Positions 48,501-60,568 of a stretch of DNA of 64,000 bases are shown piece after piece. A model generated the notes under the pieces. The model searched no databases, was not told the DNA's origin, and saw nothing but the letters and a program-made list of their open reading frames with translations. Source of the DNA: Ophthalmolycus amberensis (Eukaryota > Chordata > Actinopteri > Perciformes > Zoarcidae); contig JAFEUB010000796.1 in NCBI GenBank assembly GCA_024529925.1, positions 2,104,501 through 2,168,500 of the forward strand. The letters run 5' to 3'. Each line of letters starts with the position of its first letter. Positions within the stretch are counted from its first letter, which is position 1. The position numbers were made by a program, and so were the translations under genes.

Positions 48501-51500
48501 AATATAATGCAAACACAAAATGATGCTTCTATTTCCATGGCAAGCTGTGCATTGTCATTTATTTATGAGGTTTTTTTTGCCCTCCTCCTTTTCCTTTTCT
48601 AAACCCAACAGTAAATATGGAAATTGTGTTTGTCAGTTTGTGTGTATACACACACACACACGCATGCATGCATATCCATACGTGTGCCTTTGTGTGGAGA
48701 TCTTTTAATGTCCGTCTTTTATGCCGCATTGAATGCAACGTGTGCCGTGCTCCTACGTGGATGCAATGGACGTAGGAGGGTCATGTGGTTCCTGCAGAGA
48801 AAACTTCTCCAACCTTCATCAATAAACACACTCCGTCATCCTGTTGCAGTATTGACGGTCAATCATCCGTCTTCACACACTTGTTCTCTCCCTCAGTGAC
48901 TCTCTCTCATCCCTGTGAAGACACAGACAGACTTTTATTGCCACTATTACTGTGAGCTGCCATTATCCTTTCGAGAGAGACGTAGTCTCGGTTGCTCTGC
49001 ACAATCACTGTACTTTAAGGTTAAAGAGAGCACGATGAGGAAATATTTCATTCTCAATTGTTCAAATTATACACATAGAAATAGTTCTTTCATAATTATT
49101 GGTTTCCAGTGGTCATAATCACTTAAACTCTGATGTGTCTCCATTTCCACTCTCAAAGGATAATAGTGCTGAAACAGCGTTTGATATTCCTCTCTTATAT
49201 GCGCTCATCTATTGAATGGATTCTAAGAAATCTTATCAGACCATTATAATGATAGCTCATCACAAATCAAAACTGAAACGGTATCAAAGTTCTTTCTTAC
49301 AGTAAAACTGTAATAAAATCTTTGCTTTCTGGCAATGATACGTGACTTTTTCTGAGATCTTTTGTATCGATTTTTTAAATGTTATGTTTTGGCTCTATCT
49401 CTGAAATATATTTCATTTAATGGTTCTTTTAATTTCCTCTACGTTTTTTTTATGTTTTCATCTTAATAACCCACATTAGATCTAATGGATTGGTCCTGAC
49501 TAAACTAAAACTAAAGTCTGAATGCATGCAAGGAGAGTTCTGTTAAACTGTGTTCCTGTTGTAGATTATGTATGATTGTAGATTAAATGTTTTCCAGAGG
49601 ACCAGTAAGCAGACCAAATAGTTGTCACATAGTTAAGTAAAAAGACAAACAAGTTTATATAAACAGAGAGCTCTTTGATTTTATCGTGTATCATAAAGTG
49701 TACATTTTCCTTATAGCTAAGATACGTTTTGTTTTGCTCGTGTGATATTTTGGGGATTTAAGATTAGTGATGGAGTTCAACGGCATTTCAAAATTTTAAA
49801 TCCAGCATTGAATCCACTCAACGACAGGGGCAGCTTACTTTACAACTTGTACCTAGAACCTAAAAATGAGATGAGCACCATAATGCATGAACTGTTAATT
49901 ATACTCCAAATATAGGGGGTTATCATCATTAAAGCTGTTGGTATGATAATTTAAGTTTAACTTGATAATTGAATTGACAGAGAAAAGCCACTCCGTTAGC
50001 CTTTCTTAACTGCAGAGGAACTGTCCACTCGCAGTCGTAAAAGTTCCCAAACAATCACAAGCTGAATACAGACACAAGCTGCAGAAAGCACATTAACATG
50101 AGGCCTGCCAAGCCTTTCATTTTAGCTGTTATAGAATTAACCTACAACTGATTTAATCAGCTTTCAGGGATGTCTGTAATTTGAACCAGTGATAGTCAGA
50201 TAGTCACAGTGAAGTTTTCCGATGCTCTTTTACATCAAAAGTAGTAAGGAGAGAGAGAAAGAGATTTGTTAACATCTGATTTGTTTCTTTTCTTTTTTAC
50301 TGATTTCTTTTTTTTTTTGATTAAGAGACTTTGGTATTTTGGAGAGTAAAGATTCTGTAAGTTTTCCACAATGCCTGCCTGCTTGGACCAGGTGAACGTA
50401 CATATTCTTTAATACTCACACTACATGTAGTCTTTTTCTGTTACTGTGTTTGGATTTCGTTGGGTAAACGGTAAGAAAGTCACAGATTTTGATATCTGCA
50501 TCTTAAAATATCACTTACCAACAGTACTGTATATCTTTCACTAAAATCCCTTTGCCACCCTCTTACACACTGACACACACTTGTCTGAGCTGTGTTTGAA
50601 TACTGTGTTTGTTCCGCATTGTGCTCTGTTAACATGGGTTTGTTTTGGAGCAAACATCCATTGCCCATCCTTTTGCACATCAGAATATGAAAGGGAATCT
50701 CAGCCCGGTTGGTTGCTGCGTTCGCCTCTCATAGACGCCCCAGCATGAATTAGGCATGAGGGCTGCAGTCCAGGCCACACTAGGGCTTTAGTTGGCTTAC
50801 AGAGAAACAAATATCTCATTTTGAAGTTTTTAGATCTCCTACAGAATGGCCGCCCAATCAGAGAAGATGTTTACGATTTTTTATTTTTTCCACTGCAGGT
50901 TACAGTGAGTTCAGGAAGTTATTACAGAGTTTGAAAAAAGGAAGTGAGAGTCCTGAATCAATATTTAAAACATCCAACACACAATCATCCAATCCACATT
51001 GACTCCGCCTTCAGCCGTCTGTCAGCAGCAGCTCCTGAGGAGCCGAGTGGCTACTTTAACAATGATGAACGAACAATTTCTGCATTGCACTGTGAGGTTC
51101 CCAGACCAAGAAACCAAGCAGAGGGTTAAAATGGACTCAATAAAGGATTTATATAATAAAGCCATCAGTGTCTTGTCCACATTAAGACTTCTCTTAATGT
51201 GCGCAGAAAGTAAAGTCTCTGCTGGCCCCTTTTTGCAGATCGCAGCTGTGTTGAGATCACGTTATTGTCAATCACTCTTCCCAGGTACTTTTAGCACTCA
51301 ACTGTCTCAACCAGTCAGCCCTTAATTGTAGCTGAGAAGGTTGAGTGGATGGGTTTCCTGTAGACGTTGGCCGTATCTTTACTTTTGTGAACATTTAACA
51401 TCTTTCTTTCACAACTGGCCCATAACCGACCTCTCTATCCTGGAGCACACCAATCAAAACTTTAAACTTCAGGAGATGGCTGTATTTGTAGTAATGTTGT

Positions 51501-52949
51501 GTACATATAATAAATAACTACATGTTACTTTTATCATTAACACCTCTAATACCCTGATAAGCTATAACATGTTCTCCCCTCCTCTCTTCTATGCACTCTT
51601 CTCTCTCTGCTCTCAATCCAGCTGTGAGGTACAATTACTGCCATGAGTAAAATTCTACATTTCCGCAGGGCCAGATCATTTAAACCACAATGCCAGTCCT
51701 CAGTAACTTCAGAGCACCTGTGGGCCTACTTCAATAGACCCCCGGCCCTAGGTGTGAACCTGGTAACTTGTTCAGCAATACACACAGTGTGGTGGTTGTG
51801 AAAGCATCAGGATAATGCACCACTAATGGTGCAGATGTTTTAGACCAATGATGTCCCTGTCAAAGGAACGTTATACGTAAAATTCATTGGTTTACTCTCA
51901 GCCTTGAAATAGGAGCAGACACCGACGCACCGACTAAAAGGGTGCCTTTCTGGAGGTCGAAGCAATGTGAGGTTTGCCTAAAACTACATTAAATTAAATG
52001 TTTTTATCTGCAACATCCTTGCATTAAATCAAACATGGGCTCTGTGTCTATTAGGGAAACATAACGTTGAATGTTAAAGACGAAAGTTTTATCGTACACC
52101 TGACCATACACCCTCTGCATGATCATACATGTTGAATTTGGCTGGAGCGGCTTTTTCCTGTGGCTTCAGATTATTTCTAGTGCAACTTCAACTGCAATTT
52201 GTACGGGGACAAACACTGACTGCTTACTGATGAGGTTTCCTTACATGGATGCATCTACAGCTTTGTAGCATCTGGCTACAATGTGATCTTCCTTGAATGC
52301 TTCTCTTTTTGTAATATTCGACAGTTATCCAATCCACCGAAAGCACATGAAGCGTAAATGTACATTATATTTTATATTCCTGTAATTATTGATGAGGATA
52401 TATATCATCTTCAGGAGTAATGCCATGGAGCAGTACCCCTTCGCCAAGTGCTACTGATACCTACTGTCGACCTGGATACATGTTTTCTGATCATCCAATG
52501 CTGATCTTGCTTATAAATTCATAGGTAGAATTTAATACATTCCACTTTCAATCTACTTTTAGAATAACTACAATCCATTTTCCCTTCCGTGCAAGTGTTG
52601 GATTGATGTAAAAATGACCTTTATTTGGGAGGTAATTGTGCAGGCCCTGTGTATATGCCTGATTGTGATCTCTCTCTCTGCAGAGTGCTGGTTCAGCAAG
52701 GTTCCATCCTGTTCCTCAACATGGTCCTCTCTTTCCTCCCAAGGTGTCCTCTGGCTGCGCTGGCCTCTTTGAAGGCTCTTTCTATAGAATGGAATCACTA
52801 CATGTGCTTCCTGGCCGAAGCACGGAGAAGCACTAATTCCACACTGATAAGGATCCGACTTTCTCTCATTTCATAAGTCTTCCAACAGATAGATTAGATG
52901 TGTCACTCTTCTCCCCATCCCCTGTAATACAAAAATCCTCACAAGACTT

Positions 52950-52965
52950 GGGGGGGGGGGGGGGG
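52950..52965. repeat. G16 homopolymer
   Basis: Sixteen consecutive G between AGACTT and AATTCAATTAATTGAATTG. The AATTCAATTAATTGAATT that follows is itself a perfect short palindrome. Confidence 0.9.
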
Positions 52966-53458
52966 AATTCAATTAATTGAATTGCTTTTCAAGTGTGGGT
53001 GAACAAGGGGGAGATGCACATTGCACATTGGGGTGGAGAATGTCTCCTTTTTTCTTCATAACTACAAAAGAAAGATTCCTGCTTTAAAATCCGGAAACGT
53101 GTATCATATTGAGGAAGACGGGCCGAAGGTCATCTCCAATATCTGTTAAATTCAGAGTGTTGTTGTCAGATGTGTCAGAGAATCTCCTCTCGCTGTCTAA
53201 GCTAACACAGGAGGGGGTTAGTTTTGATAATGAAACCCTGTGTGAGTGAATGCCTGCGTGCACGCAGGTGTGAGCACACTTTCTCATGCTTAATGAAGAG
53301 GTTATAAAAGACACCGGTGGTTTAGCTGAGGGGTCTGCCATCAATTTCTCACGCACAAATGTCACTTAACGTTTTTTTGGATTAATGAATACTTTCTCGA
53401 AAAAAGAACTCTTAAAGTGTAAGTAATATCCATCCAAGTGCTGGTAGCATTTTAAATC

Positions 53459-53482
53459 TTAAAGGAGACAAATTATGCTTTT
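53459..53482 (+). mobile_element. Possible terminus of an abundant fish MITE
   Basis: TTAAAGGAGACAAATTATGC closely resembles the start of a widespread teleost element (TTAAAGGAGACATATTATGC, then TTTT). The expected far end is not recognisable. A related string TTAAAGGACACGTATC lies at about 53694 in the same orientation. Either this is a deeply decayed copy or the match is chance. Confidence 0.35.
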
Positions 53483-54142
53483 GTACATTCCTCTCATCAA
53501 TAGCACTGCTATGAGGTCGGAATGTTAAAAGCATAGTTACATTTTAAAATGTAATTGATGTTTTCCTGTTAACTGCAATAGTAAATAAAAAAGGAAATGA
53601 TATCTCCATTGCAGCCCATCGGGTTTCAGTGTTTTTGGACACTTTGTGAGGAAATCTTGTCGACATTGAAGCTTTAACCTACTAACCCTCCTATTAAAGG
53701 ACACGTATCTCAATATATCCACTTTGTTGTAAATTATCAACAATCACTCAAACAAAAGAGGCACTTCCGGGGCTATATCTGTCCCACTGCCCTGTTGTGT
53801 TTTAAGTGAGGAAGTGGCACGTTTATGTTTGATTGAAATGTTGTGTCATTTGTGTCTTGAGTTCTCCGCTTTCTTTTCCTTCTTCCTGTCTCTTTGTGCC
53901 GGGTAAAAGGGACTTCCCTCCAGATGTGGAGGCTGCTCTTTCTGAACCTTTTCATCTCGTCTAACAGCAGTTTGATCAAAGCTTGAGAATGCGGACCACA
54001 AACCTGTCTGTCCATGGCCGTGTCATAGCAGCACTGTAAAAATACCCTTTATCCCATGTCTGTGTTTTCTAACTGCATGCAGGGTTCAAATGTGAAAATA
54101 CAGACATTTCTCTTGAAGCATCCAGTTTGATTTTCCACTCGT

Positions 54143-54845
54143 AAGGCAAAGCAAGGCAAGTTTATTTGTATAGCACATTTCAACAACAAGGTAATTCAAA
54201 GTGCTTCACATAAAACCATTAAAAGCATCAAAACATAAGGCAAAAGAAAAGGAGATTTAAAAACAATTAAGAACATTCATTGCATTAAAACATTTTTTTT
54301 TTAAAACAGTGTAAGAAATAAAATACAGTAGTAAAATGCAGAAATGCAGGAAATTGATTAATATATTAATTGAATGTGGTTCAATTAAAGGCAGCAGCAA
54401 ACAGAAAAGTCTTCAATCTTGATTTAAATGAGCTGAGGGTCTCAGCAGACCTGCAGCTTTCTGGGACTTTGTTCCAGATATGTGGAGCAGAAAAACTGAA
54501 CGCTGCTTCTCCATGTTTAGTTCTGACTCTGGGAACAGAAAGTAGACCGGTCCCAGACGACCTGAGGGGTCGGGATGGTTCATAAGGTAGCAGCAGATCA
54601 GAGATGTATTTTGGCCCCAAACCATTCAGTGCTTTGTAAACCAACAGCAGGATTTTAAAGTCAATTCTTTGTTGGACAGGAAGCCAGTGCAAAGACCTCA
54701 GAACTGGAGTGATGTGATCCACCCTCCTGGTCTTAGTGAGGACTCGAGCTGCAGCGTTCTGAATCAGCTGCAGCTTTCGTAGTATCTTTATGTGGAAACC
54801 CTCTTCTCTCAGACTTCTGTTGCCTTTTATTGTGCCACCATTCAA
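54143..54845 (-). mobile_element. L2-type LINE retrotransposon, 5'-truncated
   Basis: Reading the minus strand, the C-terminal part of the LINE polyprotein is followed by a roughly 235-bp 3' untranslated region. That region contains GTGAAGCACTTTGAATTACC and AAATGTGCTATACAAATAAA and ends CTTGCCTTGCTTTGCCTT. This tail, with its short TTGCC repeats in place of a poly(A), is the hallmark of the abundant fish L2-clade (Maui-like) LINEs. The endonuclease and the reverse-transcriptase catalytic core are absent. The 5' break lies somewhere between about 54780 and 54860, where a stop codon closes the frame. Truncation of this kind is the usual result of incomplete target-primed reverse transcription. 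The copy cannot mobilise itself. The exact subfamily (L2 against the related CR1/Rex1 group) is from memory. Confidence 0.85.
54381..54845 (-). pseudogene. C-terminal fragment of L2-type LINE reverse transcriptase polyprotein
   Basis: About 154 codons without a stop. The first 15-20 residues have no ATG and may be flanking DNA. From KLQLIQNAAARVLTKTRR onward the protein is typical of the region downstream of the reverse-transcriptase domain in L2/CR1-group elements. Landmarks are DHITPVLRSLHWLPVQQRID, FKILLLVYKALNGLGPKYI, a PRVRTKHGEAAFSFSAPHIW block and a terminal SFKSRLKTFLFAAAFN ending in a stop. The active-site Y-A/V-D-D motif would lie upstream and is missing. No frameshift or internal stop breaks the remaining frame, which suggests a fairly recent insertion. 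There is no reason to think it is expressed as a host gene. Confidence 0.85.
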
Positions 54846-55815
54846 TGCAACTCCATTTGTTAGTTATTGCAAATACCACAGACTAACAAGTTCTTTCCCT
54901 GCAAATGAAAGAAATACAGCAGAGACATTTTTAATAATATCATTTTTGAATGCTATGTGAGAACCTGTTTTCGTAACCACAGTTTAATGCAGTTAAATAA
55001 GTGAAATTAACAATAAAAGTCACACGAAGGAATTTATTGAGTTTGCATTGACTTTCCATGTTCGAATATTATAAATTGCTGAATAGTTTCACTGTGATGG
55101 TCAGACCCTCCCATACTTTGAGCCACCTTGTTGACCGCAACCACAGAGCGATCTATACCGTCTAGCAGGTGTAGGGTTGCGTGTTGGTACGTAGGAGAGA
55201 TTTTGATTTATTTATTTATCTAGTTCTTGCTTGGTCACCAATAATTGCGAAACTTCAGCTATTTCTTTTCTGGCTGGACACAGAAGCTGTCAGGCATCAT
55301 ATTTCCCTCAGGTTCAAATGTGCTGTGTGCTTTGATAATAAATGGATAGAGCTCAGGTGACCAGGCTTGATAGGCTTCTAGGTAATGGTGGGAACTTACA
55401 ATACACTGATATGAAAAGCAAAATTCCTGTAAATTGGCTGTAATTTTGTTTGTCCTGCGGCATTTCAGCATTTTGACTCAGAGAGTTATTTTGTATTTTT
55501 TAATGAGAGGAATAATACACTGTCACATTTTATTTACAGTCTCTGAAGGACTGCTGACCAGGACAGAGATTAAATATTTGATCAGTCGTTGGGCATCAGC
55601 TTTACTTGACCTAAAAATCTGAATGTGACATAACAGAACTTTTTTCACTCTGATATGTTAATAACCCAGATATTTTTAATACATTCTTTTATCGTAACCT
55701 AGATCATTAAGCCAGAAATACCTTCTGTAGAACGGATAGAGGGAGGCAAAACCAGGACATTGTTTTGCAGACCAATTTTCTACAGATAAGAATTCACTAC
55801 TAAATGTTGCACCGC

Positions 55816-55866
55816 ACAAACAAACAAAACAACAGGAAAATCCTGCTCTTCCTTTTGTTTGTTTGT
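55816..55866. repeat. Inverted repeat with perfect 14-bp arms
   Basis: ACAAACAAACAAAA and TTTTGTTTGTTTGT flank a 23-nt spacer that itself contains CAGGAAAATCCTG, a short nested palindrome. The arms are low-complexity (CAAA)n, so the pairing may be accidental. Confidence 0.8.
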
Positions 55867-56406
55867 TGTATTTTCAGGTTGCACACAGATTAAACATTGT
55901 AAATGAATGTGATAATTAACGCTGGGTGTGTGAGTGTAGGCGCTGGTTTATCTACTTGTTTGTCTCAGATGAAAGGAGCATATTTTCTATAAAACAAAAA
56001 GTGGGATTGTAGTCGGTGCATCATACCCACTTGTTTACAATGGTCTCCCATGGGGGCTCCCCTCTCTGTTTGTTCGTGTATTTGCAAGCGGAGACTTAAA
56101 AATAGCCCACCAGCTCAAGCAGAGCAGCATCTATAGGCAGACTGCGCTGTGGATGTGTTCACAGCAGCCACCTTTACTTTACTGATCTGTAAACAGCATA
56201 AGCTTTATTCAGACCGTCTCATCCTATTGTGTTTGATCTTTGCTGCATCGGCTCGGAAAGAAAGGAAAACAATATTTTACATTCTCCATAGATAGGCATG
56301 CACGTGTGCAGTTGTTGGAACATGAATAGCCACTGAAAGTAAGAGAGACATTTTCATTTCAGCTACCCCTTAAGGCAGTATGAGGTGTTGTTCATGTAAT
56401 ACATAC

Positions 56407-56411
<5 letters not shown>

Positions 56412-56454
<43 letters not shown>
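56412..56454. repeat. (TA)n microsatellite
   Basis: About 21 uninterrupted TA units, preceded by ACATACATATG. Confidence 0.95.
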
Positions 56455-56456
<2 letters not shown>

Positions 56457-56709
56457 CATCACATTTAATATGACATCCTGACCTAAGCATTATTACTGAA
56501 TGTTTTATATGCGGAGTACCAGTTGAAACAAAATGTATGTCAAAACGCCATCACAGCTGTAAAACTTTAACATTTCCAAAAACAAATCTACTTCATACAC
56601 TATATTAACGTTTTTTCGTTTGACACAACCTTTGCAAGGCACAGAGGTAAGTTTGCATGAAATATGATTGTGTTATGAGTATCACAATTAAGAATCACTG
56701 AACACTGCG

Positions 56710-56725
56710 CACACACACACACACA
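56710..56725. repeat. Short (CA)8 array
   Basis: Eight CA units after CTGCG. Short and probably of little consequence. Confidence 0.85.
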
Positions 56726-56944
56726 TAAAACAAAGCCATATAACAGGTCAACGAAGATTTGTTTTTTAGCTACTGGCACCCTCTCAAAAACAAACATAAA
56801 AACAAAAAGAAAACATGCACCTACCACCATACCTGACATACCTGACAGTCATTAAAGAAGCTGTACGTTATATTCTGAAGGGTAATATAGCAGCAAACAG
56901 CTATTTGCTATGTAAATATATAATGGAGTAATGTCTACCTTAGC

Positions 56945-57150
56945 AGAGATTGCGGTCGTTCTCCCTCTGTGTGTGTTGTGATCTGAGCTTCTCGTTGCTG
57001 TGTTGACATAGCCGGGCTGATCGTGAATGCTTTTAGTGCGTGTTCGTACCCCGGCGTACCCCGCCGGCTACATCTGGGCCACCGCTCTGCGTCGACGGTT
57101 ACAGCTGATAACGCCGTCATGACAGACAACGTCGTCGTGCAAGCGTAGCA
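56945..57150. other. CpG-rich patch
   Basis: CG dinucleotides cluster here far more densely than in the flanks: CGGTCG, CCGGGC, GTTCGTACC, CCCCGGCG, CCGCCGG, GCGTCGACGG, AACGCCGTC, AACGTCGTCGTGC. The patch is only about 200 bp and has no TATA box or recognisable first exon. It may be a small CpG island, or part of a fairly young DNA element (the stretch from about 56860 to 57330 has the feel of an interspersed repeat) whose CpGs have not yet decayed. Confidence 0.5.
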
Positions 57151-58427
57151 CCCACCCTCTGGTAAACACTGTTAGCTCTGTCAATCTTGCACCTTTTAAT
57201 AAACAGTATATTAGAAGCTGCAAATCCTGAGCCAAGAATTACCAGTGAAGAATTAAGCAGATTAAGTATACATTTTCCAATCACCATACACCTCTTTTTT
57301 TTTGTGCAAATAAAGGTGCAAAGAATCTTGTAGAGCAACTACTCCCCTGGGTTAGCAGTGTGTCTTACAGTATTATTCACTGGCTCGACGTAAGGAAATA
57401 TGGCATGTTAAATACTTGAATGCAGATTAAAAGGGACGGAAATAGACTGTTAAACAAGCCTCCCTTGGTACACTTCATATGTTCCGTTAGGCCGAGTTAG
57501 TGACCTTTATAATCAAAGCATATGCTAATTACGGAGATATTATTAGACGAGGGGGAGACTGTGCTCAAAGCTATGTTATCTCTGCCTGCACAGAATTCAC
57601 AAATCAGGGGATTGTCACTGAGAAGGTTGACCGATAAATGTCACATTGTCACTATTATGTCTCCACACTTTATGTAATGGAAGAGAGAAAGAGCAGCTCT
57701 GAAATGCCGAGGCTGTTGTCTTTGCATTTAAAGCTCCCTACCCTCTCCTCTCCTGACCTGTGATTTGTGTCATTTTGAGGGGCAAAAATACATGCAAGGT
57801 ACGCACTCCAAGCCAACCGATGAGGAATGGAATTTTTTCAAAGTGTGGTTTAGATTTAATTAGCAGAATGCATTTTCTTTTTTCTCCTACTCCAAGTGCG
57901 CTTCATCTCTTTCCTTGTGCCACCCTTATCCCTTTGCTTTGTGTTCCCTATCTGGAAGTTTGCATGGAAATAATTTGTGGATGAAGCGTGTTCACGGGGC
58001 GTTCAGAAGTTACCTGAGAAGGACGACATGACTGTCGTGACTCATCACAAGTAATGAGATACCAGCATTTCAACTTCCATACCTTCTGTTTACTTCTAAT
58101 TGGCATTTTAGATCTTTTGTTGCTTTCATTTCATTTTTATGTTGTTTTAGTTATGTTCCCTGTCATGTGTTTTTGTCATGGCAAAACAATGATTTATTCT
58201 TGCACTATGTGACTACCCAACTGAACAATCAGGGTACCAAAGCCTAGGTGTAGGTGAACATTTCAGTGTGCTGTTTATCTTGAAAGATGGATTCTGGTTC
58301 TTGCTCTGTAACTAGAACCTATTGTCGTAGGGATCTGTTAAAGACGGATGTTCAACATGGGATTTGTTTCATTGGTGTTTATCGTGCGCACTTCACCATG
58401 TCTATCTCTGTCTCTTATATCTCTGCG

Positions 58428-58445
58428 CACACACACACACACACA
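58428..58445. repeat. Short (CA)9 array
   Basis: Nine CA units following TCTCTGCG and preceding TGCCAGG. Confidence 0.9.
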
Positions 58446-59263
58446 TGCCAGGATCTAAATTGAACAGACCAGCATGGAGTAGGCCAATTACATCACTGCC
58501 CCAATTAAAATAAAACAACAGGACTCTTTCAAGCTGTCCTGCAGGGGAGAGAAAATGAGACGAGGAGAGAGAAAGAAATGGCAATAACAAATCCCAATCC
58601 AGTCAGATAGTCATGATGTTCATTTTAATTAAAAAATTGGATTCACTGCAATTAACTCCAAACTAGTCCCCCGTGGCTCAATGAAGAAGAACATGATTGG
58701 CTCTCAGTTTCCAAGCAACTCTGAGAGTTTCACAACATCCTGTGATAATCTCTCTTTAAATAGCATTCACTGTTTCTTGTAATATTTGGATGTTTGTTCA
58801 AGAAAAATGCTGCTTGATAATGTTTGACATGAGTCATACACACCAGTGATATCACACATCTGTGGAATTGTATGCCCCTGGCTTAACTGGGGGTGTGTCT
58901 TCAAGCTAAATAGTTGAGAGGACACCGGATTGTGTCCTGTCTGACACTCAGACTCATCATGATTGATATCTTCACTGATCAATTTAAACATTCACTTATA
59001 TTTTTACGTGTCGGCCTCAATCGACCTTGTTGTAAATCAAATATCGTGTCATTTGAAGTGATATTTTCCACTGACTATGATGATGTGCACATGTGTTAAT
59101 GTGGCTGTATTGAGATGTGTAGAGTAGCCATCTGAGGGTATGGATTACTATAGTGATGGGGGTTGAGTGGCTAAAGCCTTATGACTAATGGCCTGTCAGA
59201 GTGGCACTCAACTCTACTTGGTCACACAGATCAACGCCTTTCTCTCCCTTTCTCTCAAACATG

Positions 59264-59265
<2 letters not shown>

Positions 59266-59305
<40 letters not shown>
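59266..59305. repeat. (CA)20 microsatellite, perfect
   Basis: 40 bp of uninterrupted CA, followed by TTTTCTTTCTTTC. The minus-strand frame of VC repeats is an artefact. Confidence 0.95.
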
Positions 59306-59306
<1 letters not shown>

Positions 59307-59500
59307 TTTCTTTCTTTCTCCAAATACATTGTAAAATATATTGTATAATTACAAATTGACAGTAATGATTTTCACAGTAAATGAAAATGAAATTGTGCTG
59401 TTCTTTATTCTCATACTCCAGTAATACATTCACAGCCTCCATAGCTACGTAAATGTGCCGAAGGTAACTTTGCTTAAAGACTACTGCAATGATTCAGTCA

Positions 59501-60568
59501 TAGCCCGACCAATGCTAGAAATTTCAGGCTGATACAGATATTGATATCGGTGTTGGGAGTTTAAAAACTCTAATGGTATATCAGCAGATTCACAATAGGA
59601 TATTCACAACTGCTGCATTTAAGTAGTCCTCGACTTCTCCCAAAAAGTAGTCGACTAGTCTATTAATCGCGATGGATACATGGTTTTTTGTCACCCAATA
59701 ACAATGATTAATTCTTGTATTAAAGATCTCATTCAACCGATAAGCGTTAACTAATGTCGACAAAACCCACCTCGGCTCTGAGAGGTATCAACAAATGAGC
59801 TGCGATCTGATTGGACTGAACCCAGCGAGCTTTCTTGCAGGGATAGCAGAAGGCATTGCCTCGCCACTGCTTTAATACTCCCCAGAAAACTTTGAACGTC
59901 ACCTCATTTCTTGTATTCTGGTGATTTCTTTATGAACAAGTTGATGGAAATGTTTGTTGGTATTCAAGAAAACACAAAATGAAGGCAGCAAGTACAACTG
60001 CAGCGTGCTCTCAGCACTCCTCACAGAGATGCCCCGTTGAGGACTCGTATCATGAGGCCATTTCCTCTGTTGCACACAGAGTGGCTGCCCCCCCCCCCCT
60101 CCACGCATGTTTTTTTCAAACTAAATGTGTCATGAGTTCATTATTAAAAGGTCATTTGTACAGGCATTGCCATGTCGCGGCACTGAACCACAGATGAACA
60201 ATTGGTCTACAATAATGCAACGTGTCTACCAGTAGTCGACTAGTGAGTCGACTATTCTGGGAAAACCTTAATATACAGGATACATTTTTTTAATATGGAC
60301 AACACGAAACATGAACAATAATCTTGATAGAAATGCCTTAGATTTGTTTTTGTCTCTTTTTTATTGTGACCATAAAGAGTGCGACATTTAATAGTTGAAA
60401 AAAAATCAACTTATCAGTGGCCTCTGTTCAAGAAACTGTAATGGTGACACATTTTCTATATATCTCAAACATAGTTTGTCATTTCTCTACTGCAGTTTCT
60501 TGTAACTTATTAACTGACACTGATATATCTGCAATCAGCAAATATTGGTTGATATAGTGGCCTGACCA
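59501..60568. mobile_element. Decayed DNA transposon of the fish GATATCGG-type family, interrupted
   Basis: The left part reads TAGCCCGACCAATGCTAG, then GGCTGATACAGATATTGATA and TCGGTG. The right part reads ACTGATATATCTGCAATCAG, then AAATATTGGTTGATAT and ends GTGGCCTGACCA. Strings of this type (GCCCGACCGAT, then CCGATATCGATATCGG at one end, and ATATCGGCCGATATAGTGGCC at the other) mark the two ends of an abundant teleost DNA element family. Both halves are decayed and a target duplication is not clear, so the outer limits are approximate. A second element appears to sit inside it. Confidence 0.45.
59614..60272. mobile_element. hAT-like non-autonomous element nested in an older transposon
   Basis: The left end carries TAGTCCTCGACTTCTCCCAA, then AAAGTAGTCGACTAGTC. 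The right end reversed carries TTTTCCCAGAATAGTCGACT, then CACTAGTCGACTACTGG. The ends therefore share the order TCCCA, AGTCGACT, CTAGTC in inverted orientation. AGTCGACTAGTCGACT-type ends occur in a fish hAT family I recognise. The interior is CpG-containing, with short frames and a C12 tract (60088-60099) and no complete transposase. End positions are approximate within about 10 bp. Confidence 0.5.

Larger units (their letters stand above)
45049..54142. other. Long unique noncoding stretch with homopolymers and CNE-like blocks
   Basis: No supported gene. The block 45060-45500 is complex and repeat-free. The block 47140-47440 is similar. A very strong pyrimidine tract ending in CTACAG is at 47455-47525. 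A short TA/CA run with GCATGCATGCAT lies at 48641-48672. The stretch 49,100-50,400 is AT-rich and featureless. An acceptor-like site and small open frame lie at 52684-52743, and an 18-bp palindrome TTACATTTTAAAATGTAA at 53537-53554. Confidence 0.5.
54846..59500. other. Unique noncoding stretch with microsatellites and a CpG-rich patch
   Basis: No protein-like frame. The block 57480-57660 is complex and repeat-free (candidate conserved element). The CpG-rich patch at 56945-57150 is listed separately. The stretch 54,900-56,400 is AT-rich. The stretch 57,700-59,200 has short unrecognised frames only. Confidence 0.5.
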
